This document shows positions 31,694 through 39,802 of a stretch of DNA of 45,670 bases, piece after piece. The stretch is from positions 1 through 45,670 of the forward strand of contig NZ_CADCSU010000036.1 of assembly GCF_902804475.1 (NCBI RefSeq), written 5' to 3'. Every line of letters starts with the position of its first letter. The first letter of the stretch is position 1. The notes beneath the pieces are model-generated. The model saw nothing but the letters and a program-made list of their open reading frames with translations, made no database searches and had not been told where the DNA came from. Origin of the DNA: Flavobacterium bizetiae (GTDB lineage: Bacteria > Bacteroidota > Bacteroidia > Flavobacteriales > Flavobacteriaceae). Made by a program: the position numbers and the translations under genes.

Positions 31694-31948
31694 TAATATA
31701 AATTCTATGTAATTAGTAGAGTTTTGATTTATTTTTAAAAATATTTTAAATTAGGCGGTAGAGAATCTAATTGTTTTCTGTTTTTTAGTCCATAAAGTCC
31801 TCTTTCTTAAAACTTTAGAAAAAAATTTTTATCTTTAAGTTTTATATGAAGGCAAAAAAATGTTCTCAGGCATTTTATAACCATTTCATTTCATGCGCTT
31901 TAGAATACATAAACGGTTTATAAGAACTAATTTAAAAGTAAATTTAAA
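31694..31948. other. Intergenic region between riboswitch promoter and Omp85-type gene
   Basis: This is AT-rich sequence, upstream DNA for both directions. No exact -7 box for the rightward barrel gene was recognised and no repeat was seen. Confidence 0.35.
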
Positions 31949-33019
31949 ATGCAGAAAATTCTACCTTTCATCATCATTTTCTTGTGGTCTTCAGGCATTT
32001 GTAGCCAAATAAAATCTAAGGATAGTATCGCAAAATCTAAGGCTGATAAAAATGTTGATTTTAATGTGATGCCTTATCTCAATTATAATCGGACTCTTGA
32101 ATTTATGTTTGGTGCAATCCCTATGATGATGTACAAGGTAAACAAGGCTGATACTATTTCGCCCAAGTCTTTATCTGGAATTTCTGCTGTTTACAGTACT
32201 AATAAATCGTATTTTATAGCGTCATTTAACAAATGGTATTTTAAAGAAGATACCTGGCGCGGGCAATTATTTTTTGCAACGGGCGATCAGAATGCGCAGT
32301 TTTATGCGGATGATATTGATGTACCGGGTTTTTATGATTACAGTACCAAAACGACTATGGTCAATTTTAGTCTTCAGCGTAAAGTGATACAATACTTATA
32401 CGCTGGTATTGGTTATGCTTACGCGCATTACAATACAAATTATCAGGATAATGTTGAGCCAACATCTGTTACGCACACTAATGGCTTACAATTGAATATG
32501 ATGTACGATACGCGTGACGCTGTTTATTATCCGACGAAAGGAAGTAAAATAAAATTACGTTGGCTTAACTATCCGGAATGGTTTGGAAATGATGTTACTG
32601 CGAATAAAATTCTTTCTGAATACAATACTTATTTCCCAATGCAAAACGGAACCGATGTATTAGCAGCCCGATTTGCAGGAAAGTTCGGTTTAGGAAATAT
32701 TGCTTTCGAACAGCAAGTTACGATTGGTAATGAAGACATTAGAGGATATTCTGAAGGCAAATACCGTGGCGACGGACTTATGGCTCTTCAGGGTGAATAC
32801 CGATACAATTTTAATAAAAGAATGGGATTAGTGGGTTTTGCGGGAGTGGCTACTATTTATGGTTCTGATACCAAAAGTTTCGATTGGGGATTATATCCAG
32901 GAGCTGGTGTTGGGTATCGATACCGAGCTTTTAAGTCTGAAAAATTTAATATAGGATTGGATGCTGCTGTGGGTAAAGGCGATTGGGGACTTTATTTTAG
33001 AATTGGCGAGGCTTTTTAA
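31949..33019 (+). CDS. Omp85-superfamily outer-membrane beta-barrel (BamA/TamA-like barrel without POTRA)
   Basis: This 356-residue protein has a signal peptide (MQKILPFIIIFLWSSGICSQ). The rest is an outer-membrane barrel. MMYDTRDAVYYPTKGSKIKL is the Omp85 late-barrel motif, and NEDIRGYSEGKYRGDG (R265) matches the conserved loop-6 (V/I)RG(F/Y) motif that folds into the lumen. LQGEYRYNFNKRMG and a C-terminal GLYFRIGEAF ending in Phe complete the barrel. No POTRA domain precedes it, so it is a barrel-only member with unknown partner or cargo. A palindromic repeat lies 53 bp after the stop. Confidence 0.83.
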   Translation: MQKILPFIIIFLWSSGICSQIKSKDSIAKSKADKNVDFNVMPYLNYNRTLEFMFGAIPMMMYKVNKADTISPKSLSGISAVYSTNKSYFIASFNKWYFKEDTWRGQLFFATGDQNAQFYADDIDVPGFYDYSTKTTMVNFSLQRKVIQYLYAGIGYAYAHYNTNYQDNVEPTSVTHTNGLQLNMMYDTRDAVYYPTKGSKIKLRWLNYPEWFGNDVTANKILSEYNTYFPMQNGTDVLAARFAGKFGLGNIAFEQQVTIGNEDIRGYSEGKYRGDGLMALQGEYRYNFNKRMGLVGFAGVATIYGSDTKSFDWGLYPGAGVGYRYRAFKSEKFNIGLDAAVGKGDWGLYFRIGEAF

Positions 33020-33072
33020 AAGATAAAATTAATCTCGCAAAGGCGCTAAGACGCAAAGTTTAAACTCAATAT
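33020..33072. repeat. Fragment of a GCGCTAAGACGC-type dispersed repeat
   Basis: The stretch CGCAAAGGCGCTAAGACGC (33035-33053) is a sequence I recall as common in bacterial and flavobacterial intergenic DNA. It leads directly into the palindromic element. Confidence 0.35.
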
Positions 33073-33172
33073 TGTCATTTCGACGCAGGAGAAATCTCCG
33101 CGAGAAGCTCGACAAAGATTGGATTTGCGTTGCGGAGTTCCTTACGGAGATTTCTCCTGCGTCGAAATGACA
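33073..33172. repeat. REP-like palindromic element, copy 2
   Basis: A perfect 28-bp inverted repeat (33073-33100 with 33145-33172) has a 44-nt centre containing GAGAAGCTCGACAAAGATTG, which is also found in copy 1 on the other strand. It lies just downstream of the Omp85-type gene, in opposite orientation to copy 1. Confidence 0.8.
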
Positions 33173-33264
33173 AATCTTTGCCCTTTTGCGAAAGATTTAT
33201 TCAATACAATATTTAAGATGTCCTTAAATTAATTACATTCAGCTAAAGCTGAGCGCTATTTATT

Positions 33265-33345
33265 CTTGGTTCTTTCCTCTTTCCTCTATATTCTATTCTC
33301 TATATTCTATCTTCTCTCCTCCTACTTCCTATTCCTCATCCACTT
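33265..33345. repeat. Pyrimidine-rich low-complexity tract
   Basis: The plus strand is nearly all C and T, with imperfect repeats of CTATATTCTAT. It extends into the last codons of the MgtC-like gene, so the minus-strand mRNA carries a purine-rich 3' end. A CAGCTAAAGCTG palindrome lies just upstream (33239-33250). Confidence 0.5.
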
Positions 33346-33744
33346 TTCTATCGGCTCTAAAACTGTATTTACAATCGTTACCAGAAAAGTACAAATCAAG
33401 GCTTCGGCAAAATATCCTGAGGCGGCAATACAACCAATGGCGGCGCTGCACCAGATTGTAGCGGCAGAATTTAATCCGTGTACATTTGCGCCTTCTCTAA
33501 AAATAACTCCGGCTCCCAGAAACCCCACTCCCATAACGACCTGAGCGGTAATACGGGTAACATCGATATTGGGTGCGGTTGCTGCCACTTTTATCGATAA
33601 TAGGACAAAAGCAGCTGCTCCTGTTGCTACCAGCATATTGGTTTTTAGTCCCGTTTCTTTATGATGCCATTGGCGTTCAAAACCTATAATTAATCCTGCG
33701 AATAAGGCTATTACCAATCGGGTGAAGAATTCTGTTGTACTCAA
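33322..33744 (-). CDS. MgtC/SapB family membrane protein
   Basis: This 140-residue protein with four hydrophobic helices is typical of the N-terminal MgtC domain. IGFERQWHHKETGLKTNMLV (the family R-Q-x-x-x-K-x-x-G-L-R/K-T motif), TRITAQVVMGVGFLGAGVI and GLNSAATIWCSAAIGCIAAS are present in order. MgtC-type proteins act in the inner membrane in Mg2+-limited growth and modulate ATP synthase in some pathogens. The C-terminal ACT-like domain of longer members is absent, as in short SapB-type proteins. Single gene. Confidence 0.92.
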   Translation of the reverse strand: MSTTEFFTRLVIALFAGLIIGFERQWHHKETGLKTNMLVATGAAAFVLLSIKVAATAPNIDVTRITAQVVMGVGFLGAGVIFREGANVHGLNSAATIWCSAAIGCIAASGYFAEALICTFLVTIVNTVLEPIEKWMRNRK

Positions 33745-33843
33745 AATTATTGTTTTATAAGATTAGAAAACATCTTTATTTTTTCAAAGATTAAATATAA
33801 GAATTTTCAGGATTACATAAATTCTAAAGTTTTGCTTTGCGCA

Positions 33844-34221
33844 TTATAATTCTTCTGTTTCCAGAATTTGATTTTCTAATATATTTTGTAACTGAGGCGC
33901 AAATGCTAATCCCCATTTATCAAGAGCAACGATTAAAGGCATGAGAGATTCTCCTGATTCAGTAAGAAAATATTCTACTTTTAGAGGGATTTCATTATAG
34001 ATTGTTTTACCTAAAAGTCCGTGAAATTCCAGTTCTTTCAATTGATTTTGCAATACTCGTTTGGTAATTCCTGTTACAACATTTACCAGATCTTTAGGTC
34101 GTTTTGCTCCTTTCGAAATTTCATCCAGTAAACAAAATTTCCATTTAGAACCTACTACTTCCATCGCTACATTAAGTCCGCAATTATAATCTATTGGTAT
34201 TTTTCGCTGATACATACTCAT
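33844..34221 (-). CDS. HxlR family transcriptional regulator
   Basis: This 125-residue winged-helix protein has the HxlR pattern CGLNVAMEVVGSKWKFCLL, then GITKRVLQNQLKELEFHGLL (recognition helix) and VEYFLTESGESLMPL (wing). Cys14, next to the DNA-binding region, is at the position used for redox or electrophile sensing in YodB/HypR-type members. It is divergently transcribed from a quinone-reductase-type gene, the classical arrangement for such sensors. A 16-bp perfect palindrome lies between the two promoters. It probably represses the flavoprotein gene and itself until Cys14 is modified. Confidence 0.92.
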   Translation of the reverse strand: MSMYQRKIPIDYNCGLNVAMEVVGSKWKFCLLDEISKGAKRPKDLVNVVTGITKRVLQNQLKELEFHGLLGKTIYNEIPLKVEYFLTESGESLMPLIVALDKWGLAFAPQLQNILENQILETEEL

Positions 34222-34235
34222 TTCTTTTAGAAATA

Positions 34236-34270
34236 CAAAAGTACTGAGAAATGCCGTTTTTGTATCAAAA
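34236..34270 (-). promoter_or_regulatory. Promoter of the HxlR gene (-33 TTTTG, -7 TACTTTTG)
   Basis: The minus strand has TACTTTTG (34236-34243) with TTTTG 22 bp upstream (34266-34270), a good flavobacterial promoter. The start near 34229 leaves a leader of only about 8-14 nt. Confidence 0.6.
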
Positions 34271-34277
34271 TTTCATG

Positions 34278-34293
34278 GTGATTAATTAATCAC
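34278..34293. promoter_or_regulatory. Palindromic operator candidate GTGATTAATTAATCAC
   Basis: This perfect 16-bp palindrome lies between the two divergent promoters, directly upstream of the hxlR -33 element. A partial second copy (ATGATTAATTC, 34297-34307) is adjacent. HxlR dimers bind such dyads. Confidence 0.55.
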
Positions 34294-34318
34294 TATATGA
34301 TTAATTCGTCCCTTATTG

Positions 34319-34346
34319 TTGTATCGCTGAAGGAGTTTGATCTTTG
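34319..34346 (+). promoter_or_regulatory. Promoter of the quinone-reductase-type gene
   Basis: TTG at 34319-34321 and GATCTTTG at 34339-34346 (one mismatch to TAnnTTTG) have correct spacing. The predicted start is near 34352, about 20 nt before the ATG at 34373. This also rejects the upstream in-frame TTG at 34337. Confidence 0.5.
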
Positions 34347-34372
34347 CAGTTGTAATTTTTAATATTTATACA

Positions 34373-34903
34373 ATGAAAACTCTGGTCATTATAATTCATC
34401 CGACGCTTGAAAATTCTTTAATTAATAAAAGATGGATCGAAGAATTAAAAAAATATCCCAATCAATATACTTTGCACAATTTATACAGTTTGTATCCTGA
34501 CGAAAAGATTGATGTAGAAAAGGAACAACAACTCATAGAAGCGCATGATAGGATTGTATTTCAGTTTCCGTTTTACTGGTTCAATTGTCCGCCATTGTTA
34601 AAGAAATGGCTTGATGAAGTTTTTACTTACGGATGGGCTTATGGCAGTACAAGCGGTTATAAAGTAGCCAATAAAAAAATTGCGCTTGCGATTTCTGCGG
34701 GTATTACTAAAGAAGATTATAGCGAAGCGGGAAGATATAAATATACTCTCGAACAACTTGCAACTCCGTTTGAGGTTACGTTTAATTACGTAAAAGCCAA
34801 TTATCGTCCTTTATTTGCTTTTTATAATGCCGAAAATAATCCTTCGACCGAAAGTATAGAAGAAAACGCGAAAGAGTATATTGCTTTTCTGGAAGCTTTA
34901 TAA
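34373..34903 (+). CDS. NAD(P)H dehydrogenase (quinone), flavodoxin-2 fold
   Basis: The protein is 176 residues from the ATG at 34373 (MKTLVIIIHPTLENSLINKR). The beta1 phosphate-loop segment HPTLENS and the signature FQFPFYWFNCPPLLKKWLDE followed by VFTYGWAYG are typical of the KefF/MdaB/NQO-like family, which reduces quinones with two electrons using FMN or FAD. It lies divergent from an HxlR-type sensor, so electrophile or quinone detoxification is the likely role. A bidirectional terminator follows. Confidence 0.92.
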   Translation: MKTLVIIIHPTLENSLINKRWIEELKKYPNQYTLHNLYSLYPDEKIDVEKEQQLIEAHDRIVFQFPFYWFNCPPLLKKWLDEVFTYGWAYGSTSGYKVANKKIALAISAGITKEDYSEAGRYKYTLEQLATPFEVTFNYVKANYRPLFAFYNAENNPSTESIEENAKEYIAFLEAL

Positions 34904-34938
34904 GAAGAATATTTATTGGGAAAAAAATATTCATAAAA

Positions 34939-34966
34939 AAAAGCTGCAAGAAACCTTGCAGCTTTT
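34939..34966. terminator. Bidirectional terminator at the end of the B12 operon
   Basis: AAAAGCTGCAAG (34939-34950) and CTTGCAGCTTTT (34955-34966) form a perfect 12-bp stem with a 4-nt loop. It closes both the flavoprotein gene (plus) and the cobalamin-riboswitch operon (minus). Confidence 0.92.
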
Positions 34967-34988
34967 ATATATAATGAGATTAGTATAC

Positions 34989-35936
34989 TTAATCTACACG
35001 TTTTACAGAAAGTTTGTCTAAGCAAAAATAAGCTGCTGTGTTCATTCCGTAAACTAAATCTGAATCTGTCGAAGTCATTTGGAAAACAAGGTATTTTACT
35101 TCTCCTAAACTCTGAAGATTACTTGTATTTACGTTTACCCATCCTGTAGGCATCACTAATGAAGACCCGTTATGGTTGGCTAATGTATGTACAATAGGAT
35201 TCGTAACGGTTCCGTCTTCAGCAACTCCATAAATTAATAATTTAAAAGAATCTCCTGAAGCAAAAGCTCTTGCAAATCCATCTCCGTACAAACAACCGTA
35301 ATATGGCCATGGATGCATGTTTATTTTTAAACCTTCCACTTTGTATAATCCTGTGTTTCCAATTTTAATCCAGTTAGAAAAACCGCTTTCGCTAAAAGTA
35401 GTTCCTTGTGGATTTTTAGGATCTAAATAACTTGACCAATAAGCTACGATATAAGGATCACCCGTTGTTCCCGGAGTTCCTGCCGCAATTGTAGACGAAG
35501 AACCAAAACCGCTTCCGGCCATAGTTCCCCATTGATGAGGCACCCATCCGTCAGAACCTCCAGGAGCTGAACCTGAACCATAATTTGTAATGTCATTTAC
35601 ATTAGAAACGATAAAACCATCCCAATAATTATAACCTGAAGAGGTTCCTGTATGCGAAAACGTAAAAATATCAACATTTAAATTCGTGTTAGCTACATAC
35701 GTGTTTTCCCAGTATTTACCACCAGTTGTAGTGATTCCGCTGGTTAATAATGAACTGGTTAAATTAAGCGTTGATGTGGTTCCGATTGCCGGATCGGTAA
35801 CTGTTTTTTTTGTGGTACCACTGACGTTCTTTGCTACTGCACTTGCGCTTTCGTTGCTTAAAGGGGCGTCATCATTGTTACAGGATGAAAGTCCTAAGAA
35901 AAGACCAACTGTCAAAAAATAAAGTACTTTTTTCAT
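34989..35936 (-). CDS. DUF4465-type surface lipoprotein of the B12 operon
   Basis: This 315-residue lipoprotein has a lipobox GLSSC (Cys19) followed by NNDD, an acidic tail after Cys like the surface-export signal of Bacteroidota lipoproteins. A Ser/Thr-rich linker leads to a jelly-roll-like domain: KYWENTYVANTNLNVDIFTF, YNYWDGFIVSN, GSDGWVPHQWGTMAGSG, KINMHPWPYYGCLYGDGFAR, VKYLVFQMTSTDSD and a terminal AYFCLDKLSV. These resemble DUF4465 proteins, which I recall as frequent members of B12-uptake loci in this phylum. It is the last gene of the operon, 58 bp behind the third paralog. A cobalamin- or glycan-binding role is inference. Confidence 0.78.
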   Translation of the reverse strand: MKKVLYFLTVGLFLGLSSCNNDDAPLSNESASAVAKNVSGTTKKTVTDPAIGTTSTLNLTSSLLTSGITTTGGKYWENTYVANTNLNVDIFTFSHTGTSSGYNYWDGFIVSNVNDITNYGSGSAPGGSDGWVPHQWGTMAGSGFGSSSTIAAGTPGTTGDPYIVAYWSSYLDPKNPQGTTFSESGFSNWIKIGNTGLYKVEGLKINMHPWPYYGCLYGDGFARAFASGDSFKLLIYGVAEDGTVTNPIVHTLANHNGSSLVMPTGWVNVNTSNLQSLGEVKYLVFQMTSTDSDLVYGMNTAAYFCLDKLSVKRVD

Positions 35937-35994
35937 AATTTATAAAATTTAGGGTTAATATTCGTCTTTAATAACTTTCAGGAAAATGTGGTTT

Positions 35995-37224
35995 TTACTT
36001 GATTGCTTTTGGGAAATTCAAATCTTCTACATGTGTAAAGAAATTCGTTACCAAGTCTGTTGCGCCGGCTTCTGCATATGTCGAAACGTATACTTTTACA
36101 AAATCGATTCCAGGTAAATGAACTTTTTTTCCGTTGCTGTCTACAGCCCAGCTAATGTCTATTGATGGGTCTTTGATACCTCCGTAACCCCACTCAAAAG
36201 TTCCTACGTTATAGGTTGTTCCTTCTCCATCGCTTACATCTTTTACAGGCAGATAGATTTTTGTTCCTTTTAATGTGTAAGATTCTCCCATCCATTGTGG
36301 GTAATAATTATAGCGTCTCCATTTTTTTGTTCTTGTGATAAAACCTGCTGCCGTTTTATTGTCGGTCCATTTAAGATATTCTTTATCAAACTGCCAGTCT
36401 TTTGTACCTGTTACAGCAGCTTTGCCAGCATTTGGTTTGTTGTATGTAATTTCATAATTCTTTACAGTAGTCGATTTATTATATTCACTACCAGCAATTT
36501 CATACCATTCGTTATCGTCTGCAATACCGTTTTTGTTTGCATCGTAAGCAACATAAACACTTACAGGAGAAACTTTTGAGTTACCGCTGTCTTCATTCAT
36601 TTGAATCTTAAAATCACGTTTTCCATAAGCATTTATTACTGTATGGTCAAATGCTGTGGTAATAGATCCGCCGAAAGTCCCTAACGGAACTGCATTTCCT
36701 TCGATAAGATCTGATTTAACTTGTTCCAAAACTTCAGCTTTGGTAGTAAAACCATAATTATCCAGATTATAACTTGGAGCAGGTATGTAATCGATTAGCG
36801 ATAATGCTTTTGAAGTATAGGTTTTTCCCGTTTCTGAAACTGTAACTTTTGTAGAAGCTTGTTTTACCAATTTGCCCAATGTTACCGTAAGATCTACTGT
36901 ATAATTAGCTGCTTTTGCTGTTATAAACTGTAAGTTTTTGGTATCTCCAATAACAGAATCTTTTACAGCTCCGCCAGTTCCGGTTACTTTTACTGTCCAT
37001 TTGTATTTTGCAAGTTCAGCATCGGCGTTTTCGATTAATACTTGTGGTTCTACGGTTACTGCATTGTATCGGCTCACGGTAAAATCTGAAGCTAATTTTA
37101 ATGAAAGAGAAGCTTCTTTAACAGGTTGCGTTTCTGGATTATCTTGTTTTGAATCGTCATTACTACAGCAATAAAAAGCGCCAATAGCTACCAGAAACAA
37201 ACTATGTTTTAAATACTTTTTCAT
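35995..37224 (-). CDS. Surface lipoprotein, third copy of the tandem B12-operon family
   Basis: This 409-residue lipoprotein has its lipobox Cys at 19 or 20 (FYCCSNDD), with acidic residues following. A PKD-like N-terminal domain (about 40-130, ending VDLTVTLGKLVKQASTKVTV) is followed by the shared C-terminal domain. Its motifs are TAFDHTVINAYGKRDF, VYVAYDANKNGIADDNEWYE (Ca-loop-like), KWRRYNYYPQWMGESYTLKG, FEWGYGGIKDPSIDISWAVD and LPGIDFVKVYVS. It is homologous along its whole length to the two upstream genes but clearly diverged. It lies 7 bp behind the second copy. Binding to cobalamin or a carrier is possible; no enzyme motif is visible. Confidence 0.8.
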   Translation of the reverse strand: MKKYLKHSLFLVAIGAFYCCSNDDSKQDNPETQPVKEASLSLKLASDFTVSRYNAVTVEPQVLIENADAELAKYKWTVKVTGTGGAVKDSVIGDTKNLQFITAKAANYTVDLTVTLGKLVKQASTKVTVSETGKTYTSKALSLIDYIPAPSYNLDNYGFTTKAEVLEQVKSDLIEGNAVPLGTFGGSITTAFDHTVINAYGKRDFKIQMNEDSGNSKVSPVSVYVAYDANKNGIADDNEWYEIAGSEYNKSTTVKNYEITYNKPNAGKAAVTGTKDWQFDKEYLKWTDNKTAAGFITRTKKWRRYNYYPQWMGESYTLKGTKIYLPVKDVSDGEGTTYNVGTFEWGYGGIKDPSIDISWAVDSNGKKVHLPGIDFVKVYVSTYAEAGATDLVTNFFTHVEDLNFPKAIK

Positions 37225-37231
37225 ATTCTTA

Positions 37232-38467
37232 TTATTTTACTTTTTTTAGATTGTATTTTTTTAATAAATGAAGATCTCCTGCTCCTGCAAATTTGGTAGC
37301 CATAGAAGATTGCTGATGGCAAAGTCCCATTGGTTCGCTAACACAGTTCACTACTTTTATAAAATTAATTCCCGGAAGATTGGCTTTGTTTCCGTTTTTA
37401 TCTACTGCCCAGTCAATATCAATATCCGGATTCACTGCATTTGCATATCCCCATTGTGGCGCTGTAAAATTCCATAGTGTAGTTTGCCCCGGACGCGCCG
37501 TAACAAAATCTACATTAAGTCTTGTTCCTTCGTACGTAACTGCGGTTTGAGTAGCCCATAAAGGATAATATTCTTTTTTGCTTTTAGATCTTGGCAAGTA
37601 GTATGACTCAGGTGAGTTATTTTCGCATAAGACGTGCTCACGATCAGAAAACATATCATTTGGTCCGCCTACTACAACAGGAGCTCCGGCAGCTTTTTTA
37701 TGGTAAGTAATTTTAAAATTCTTTGTTGTGTTTGCTTTCGTATGCTGGCTTCCTGCAATTTCGTACCATTCGTCTTCGTCTGGTTTTCCGTTGCCATTTT
37801 TATCATAAGCAACATATACAATTCCGGGTGCCGGCGGATTCGCTTTGTCTGTTAAATCTCCTCCGTAAATTCTAAAATCACTTTGTCCTGCAACATTTAC
37901 AACGGTATGATCGAAACCTACAATAATAGAACCTCCAAAACCTCCCAAATCTAATTGGTAACCTACGTTGGTTTCATTGATTCTGCCCAAAGCAGTGCGT
38001 AACATATCTTCTTTTTTAAAGCCGTCTTTGTATAGATCATTGGCAAACATACCAGGAGCAGGATCAAAATCGAAAATACTCGTGATGTACGGATTGTAAT
38101 TTTTAGTTTCGTTTGTTACGTTTACGATTGTTTTTTTGCTGCCTTTTTTGTCTCCCGATGAAACATTTAAGGTAAGTTCATAAGCACCAGGATAAATGGC
38201 AACAAAACGTAAGTCTTTTGTATTTCCTACGATAGAATCTTTAGTCTGGTTAACAGGATTTTTTGATAAAACCCATTCGTAAACAGGGCTTGCAATTTCG
38301 GCAGAAGCCGGTATGTTTAAAACACTAAATGTTGCTGCTTCATATTTTTCCTGAAGTGTAATTGCAATTGCTTTTTGTTCAGGTTTATCATCATCATTGT
38401 TGCTGCTGCATCCTGTAAAGACGGCTGCAATGGCAATTAATAATAAATGGGTAAGTTTTTTTTTCAT
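37232..38467 (-). CDS. Surface lipoprotein, second copy of the tandem B12-operon family
   Basis: This 411-residue lipoprotein has a lipobox FTGC (Cys20) followed by SSNNDDD, an acidic surface-export-type tail. A PKD-like domain (about 35-120, with YPGAYELTLNVSSGDKKGS) precedes the shared domain: VGFDHTVVNVAGQSDFRIYG, VYVAYDKNGNGKPDEDEWYE, EYYPLWATQTAVTYEGTRL, PQWGYANAVNPDIDIDWAVD and LPGINFIKVVN. It has extra Cys residues near the end (CVSEPMGLCHQQ) that the other copies lack. It lies 38 bp after the first copy and 7 bp before the third. Confidence 0.8.
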   Translation of the reverse strand: MKKKLTHLLLIAIAAVFTGCSSNNDDDKPEQKAIAITLQEKYEAATFSVLNIPASAEIASPVYEWVLSKNPVNQTKDSIVGNTKDLRFVAIYPGAYELTLNVSSGDKKGSKKTIVNVTNETKNYNPYITSIFDFDPAPGMFANDLYKDGFKKEDMLRTALGRINETNVGYQLDLGGFGGSIIVGFDHTVVNVAGQSDFRIYGGDLTDKANPPAPGIVYVAYDKNGNGKPDEDEWYEIAGSQHTKANTTKNFKITYHKKAAGAPVVVGGPNDMFSDREHVLCENNSPESYYLPRSKSKKEYYPLWATQTAVTYEGTRLNVDFVTARPGQTTLWNFTAPQWGYANAVNPDIDIDWAVDKNGNKANLPGINFIKVVNCVSEPMGLCHQQSSMATKFAGAGDLHLLKKYNLKKVK

Positions 38468-38505
38468 GGTTTTGGTATTAATATTTAATTTAACATTCTA
38501 TAATT

Positions 38506-39801
38506 CTACTTCCTGGTCGGAATATTTTCTCTCAAAAGATGCAGATCTGTTGCTCCCATTATTTCGGTAGAAGTTTCGCCCAGCCATCCTGCCTGCTGAC
38601 TTAGACCATTGTATACTTTTACAAAATCTACTCCCGGAAGGTGAATTTTGTTTCCGTTTTTATCAATTGCCCAGTCAATATCTATAGCCGAATCGTCGTC
38701 GTTGTTGGGTGCGTTATCTGCATATCCGTACAAAAATGCATACTGAACATAATAACTTCCGGTTCCGCTTTCGTCAACGGCATTGTCCGGTAATCTTGTT
38801 CCTTTAAAAGTCAGGCTTGGCTGATCTTTAAGCCATTTCGGCCAATAATCTAAGGAGTGATTATAGGCATTATTTTGTACCAAATAACCGTCTTTGCCCT
38901 GATTGTCTTTCCAGTAGATGTATTCTATGTCTGTAAAAAGAACACCTCCTGTACCTCCTCCGGGAACGGGTGCTTTATTAGGATCAGGTCTGTAATAGGT
39001 AATTTCGTAATTATGAATCGTTTTTTCCATTTTGTGTCCGGCGCCTTCTATTTCGTACCATTCATCATCCGGAAGTCCGTTTTTATTTTTGTCGTAAGAA
39101 ACCATGATAACTCCTGCCTCACTGCTTCCGCCGCGCATGGTAGCATCTGGATTTGGGTTGGCATCTGCCCAGAAAGCATTACCTAAAACTCTAAAATCCC
39201 GTTTCCCTTTTATATTCACCACGGTATGATCAAATCCAAAAACGATATAACCGCCAAACGCACCAAGCGAAATAAGATCTCCGTTTTTCTTGGCAAGGTA
39301 TGTATTGGCTCTGGCCAAAATTCTTTCGGCAGTTTCTCCGTCATTGGCTGCGGGTAAATCATTTATAAATTGTCCCGGTGCAGGTCTAAATTCAAATACT
39401 TTGTCTATAAAAGTTTTGTATTCCTTTGTTTCTTTGGTTACATTTACTTTTACTTTTTGCGTTTGTACAATTCCCTGGTCGTTGATTAGAAGTGTAAGTT
39501 CATAAACACCAACATCTGTAGCGGCAAATAAAGTTTCTTTGGCTGTAACATCCGAAAACGCATAATTTTCAGATGGTCCTTTTGTTACGCTCCATGTAAA
39601 TTTCGCATCTGCACTCAAGCCATTCTTTGCTGTAACGGCTATTATTTTAGAACGTTGTATTGTGTATTCGTTTTCTACAATAGTTTCTCCGTTATCATCG
39701 TCATTCGAACCACTATCAGAACAATTGGTAAGTGTTAGTGCTACTAATAAAAGCACCGCGAATCGAAAATGTTTTAAAAAGTTGTGATACATTTTTTTCA
39801 T
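38506..39801 (-). CDS. Surface lipoprotein, first copy of the tandem B12-operon family
   Basis: This 431-residue lipoprotein has a lipobox LTNC (Cys27) and an acidic tail SDSGSNDDD. A PKD-like domain at about 40-122 precedes the shared domain: FDHTVVNIKGKRDFRVLG (190-207), the Ca-loop-like DKNKNGLPDDEW (237-248), YWPKWLKDQPSLTFKGTRL, DIDWAIDKNGNK (374-385) and LPGVDFVKVY (388-397). The start is one base after the stop codon of the beta-propeller gene, so translation is tightly coupled. An ATG three codons later is an alternative start. No catalytic motif was seen, so a binding role on the cell surface is likely. Confidence 0.8.
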   Translation of the reverse strand: MKKMYHNFLKHFRFAVLLLVALTLTNCSDSGSNDDDNGETIVENEYTIQRSKIIAVTAKNGLSADAKFTWSVTKGPSENYAFSDVTAKETLFAATDVGVYELTLLINDQGIVQTQKVKVNVTKETKEYKTFIDKVFEFRPAPGQFINDLPAANDGETAERILARANTYLAKKNGDLISLGAFGGYIVFGFDHTVVNIKGKRDFRVLGNAFWADANPNPDATMRGGSSEAGVIMVSYDKNKNGLPDDEWYEIEGAGHKMEKTIHNYEITYYRPDPNKAPVPGGGTGGVLFTDIEYIYWKDNQGKDGYLVQNNAYNHSLDYWPKWLKDQPSLTFKGTRLPDNAVDESGTGSYYVQYAFLYGYADNAPNNDDDSAIDIDWAIDKNGNKIHLPGVDFVKVYNGLSQQAGWLGETSTEIMGATDLHLLRENIPTRK

Positions 39802-39802
39802 T

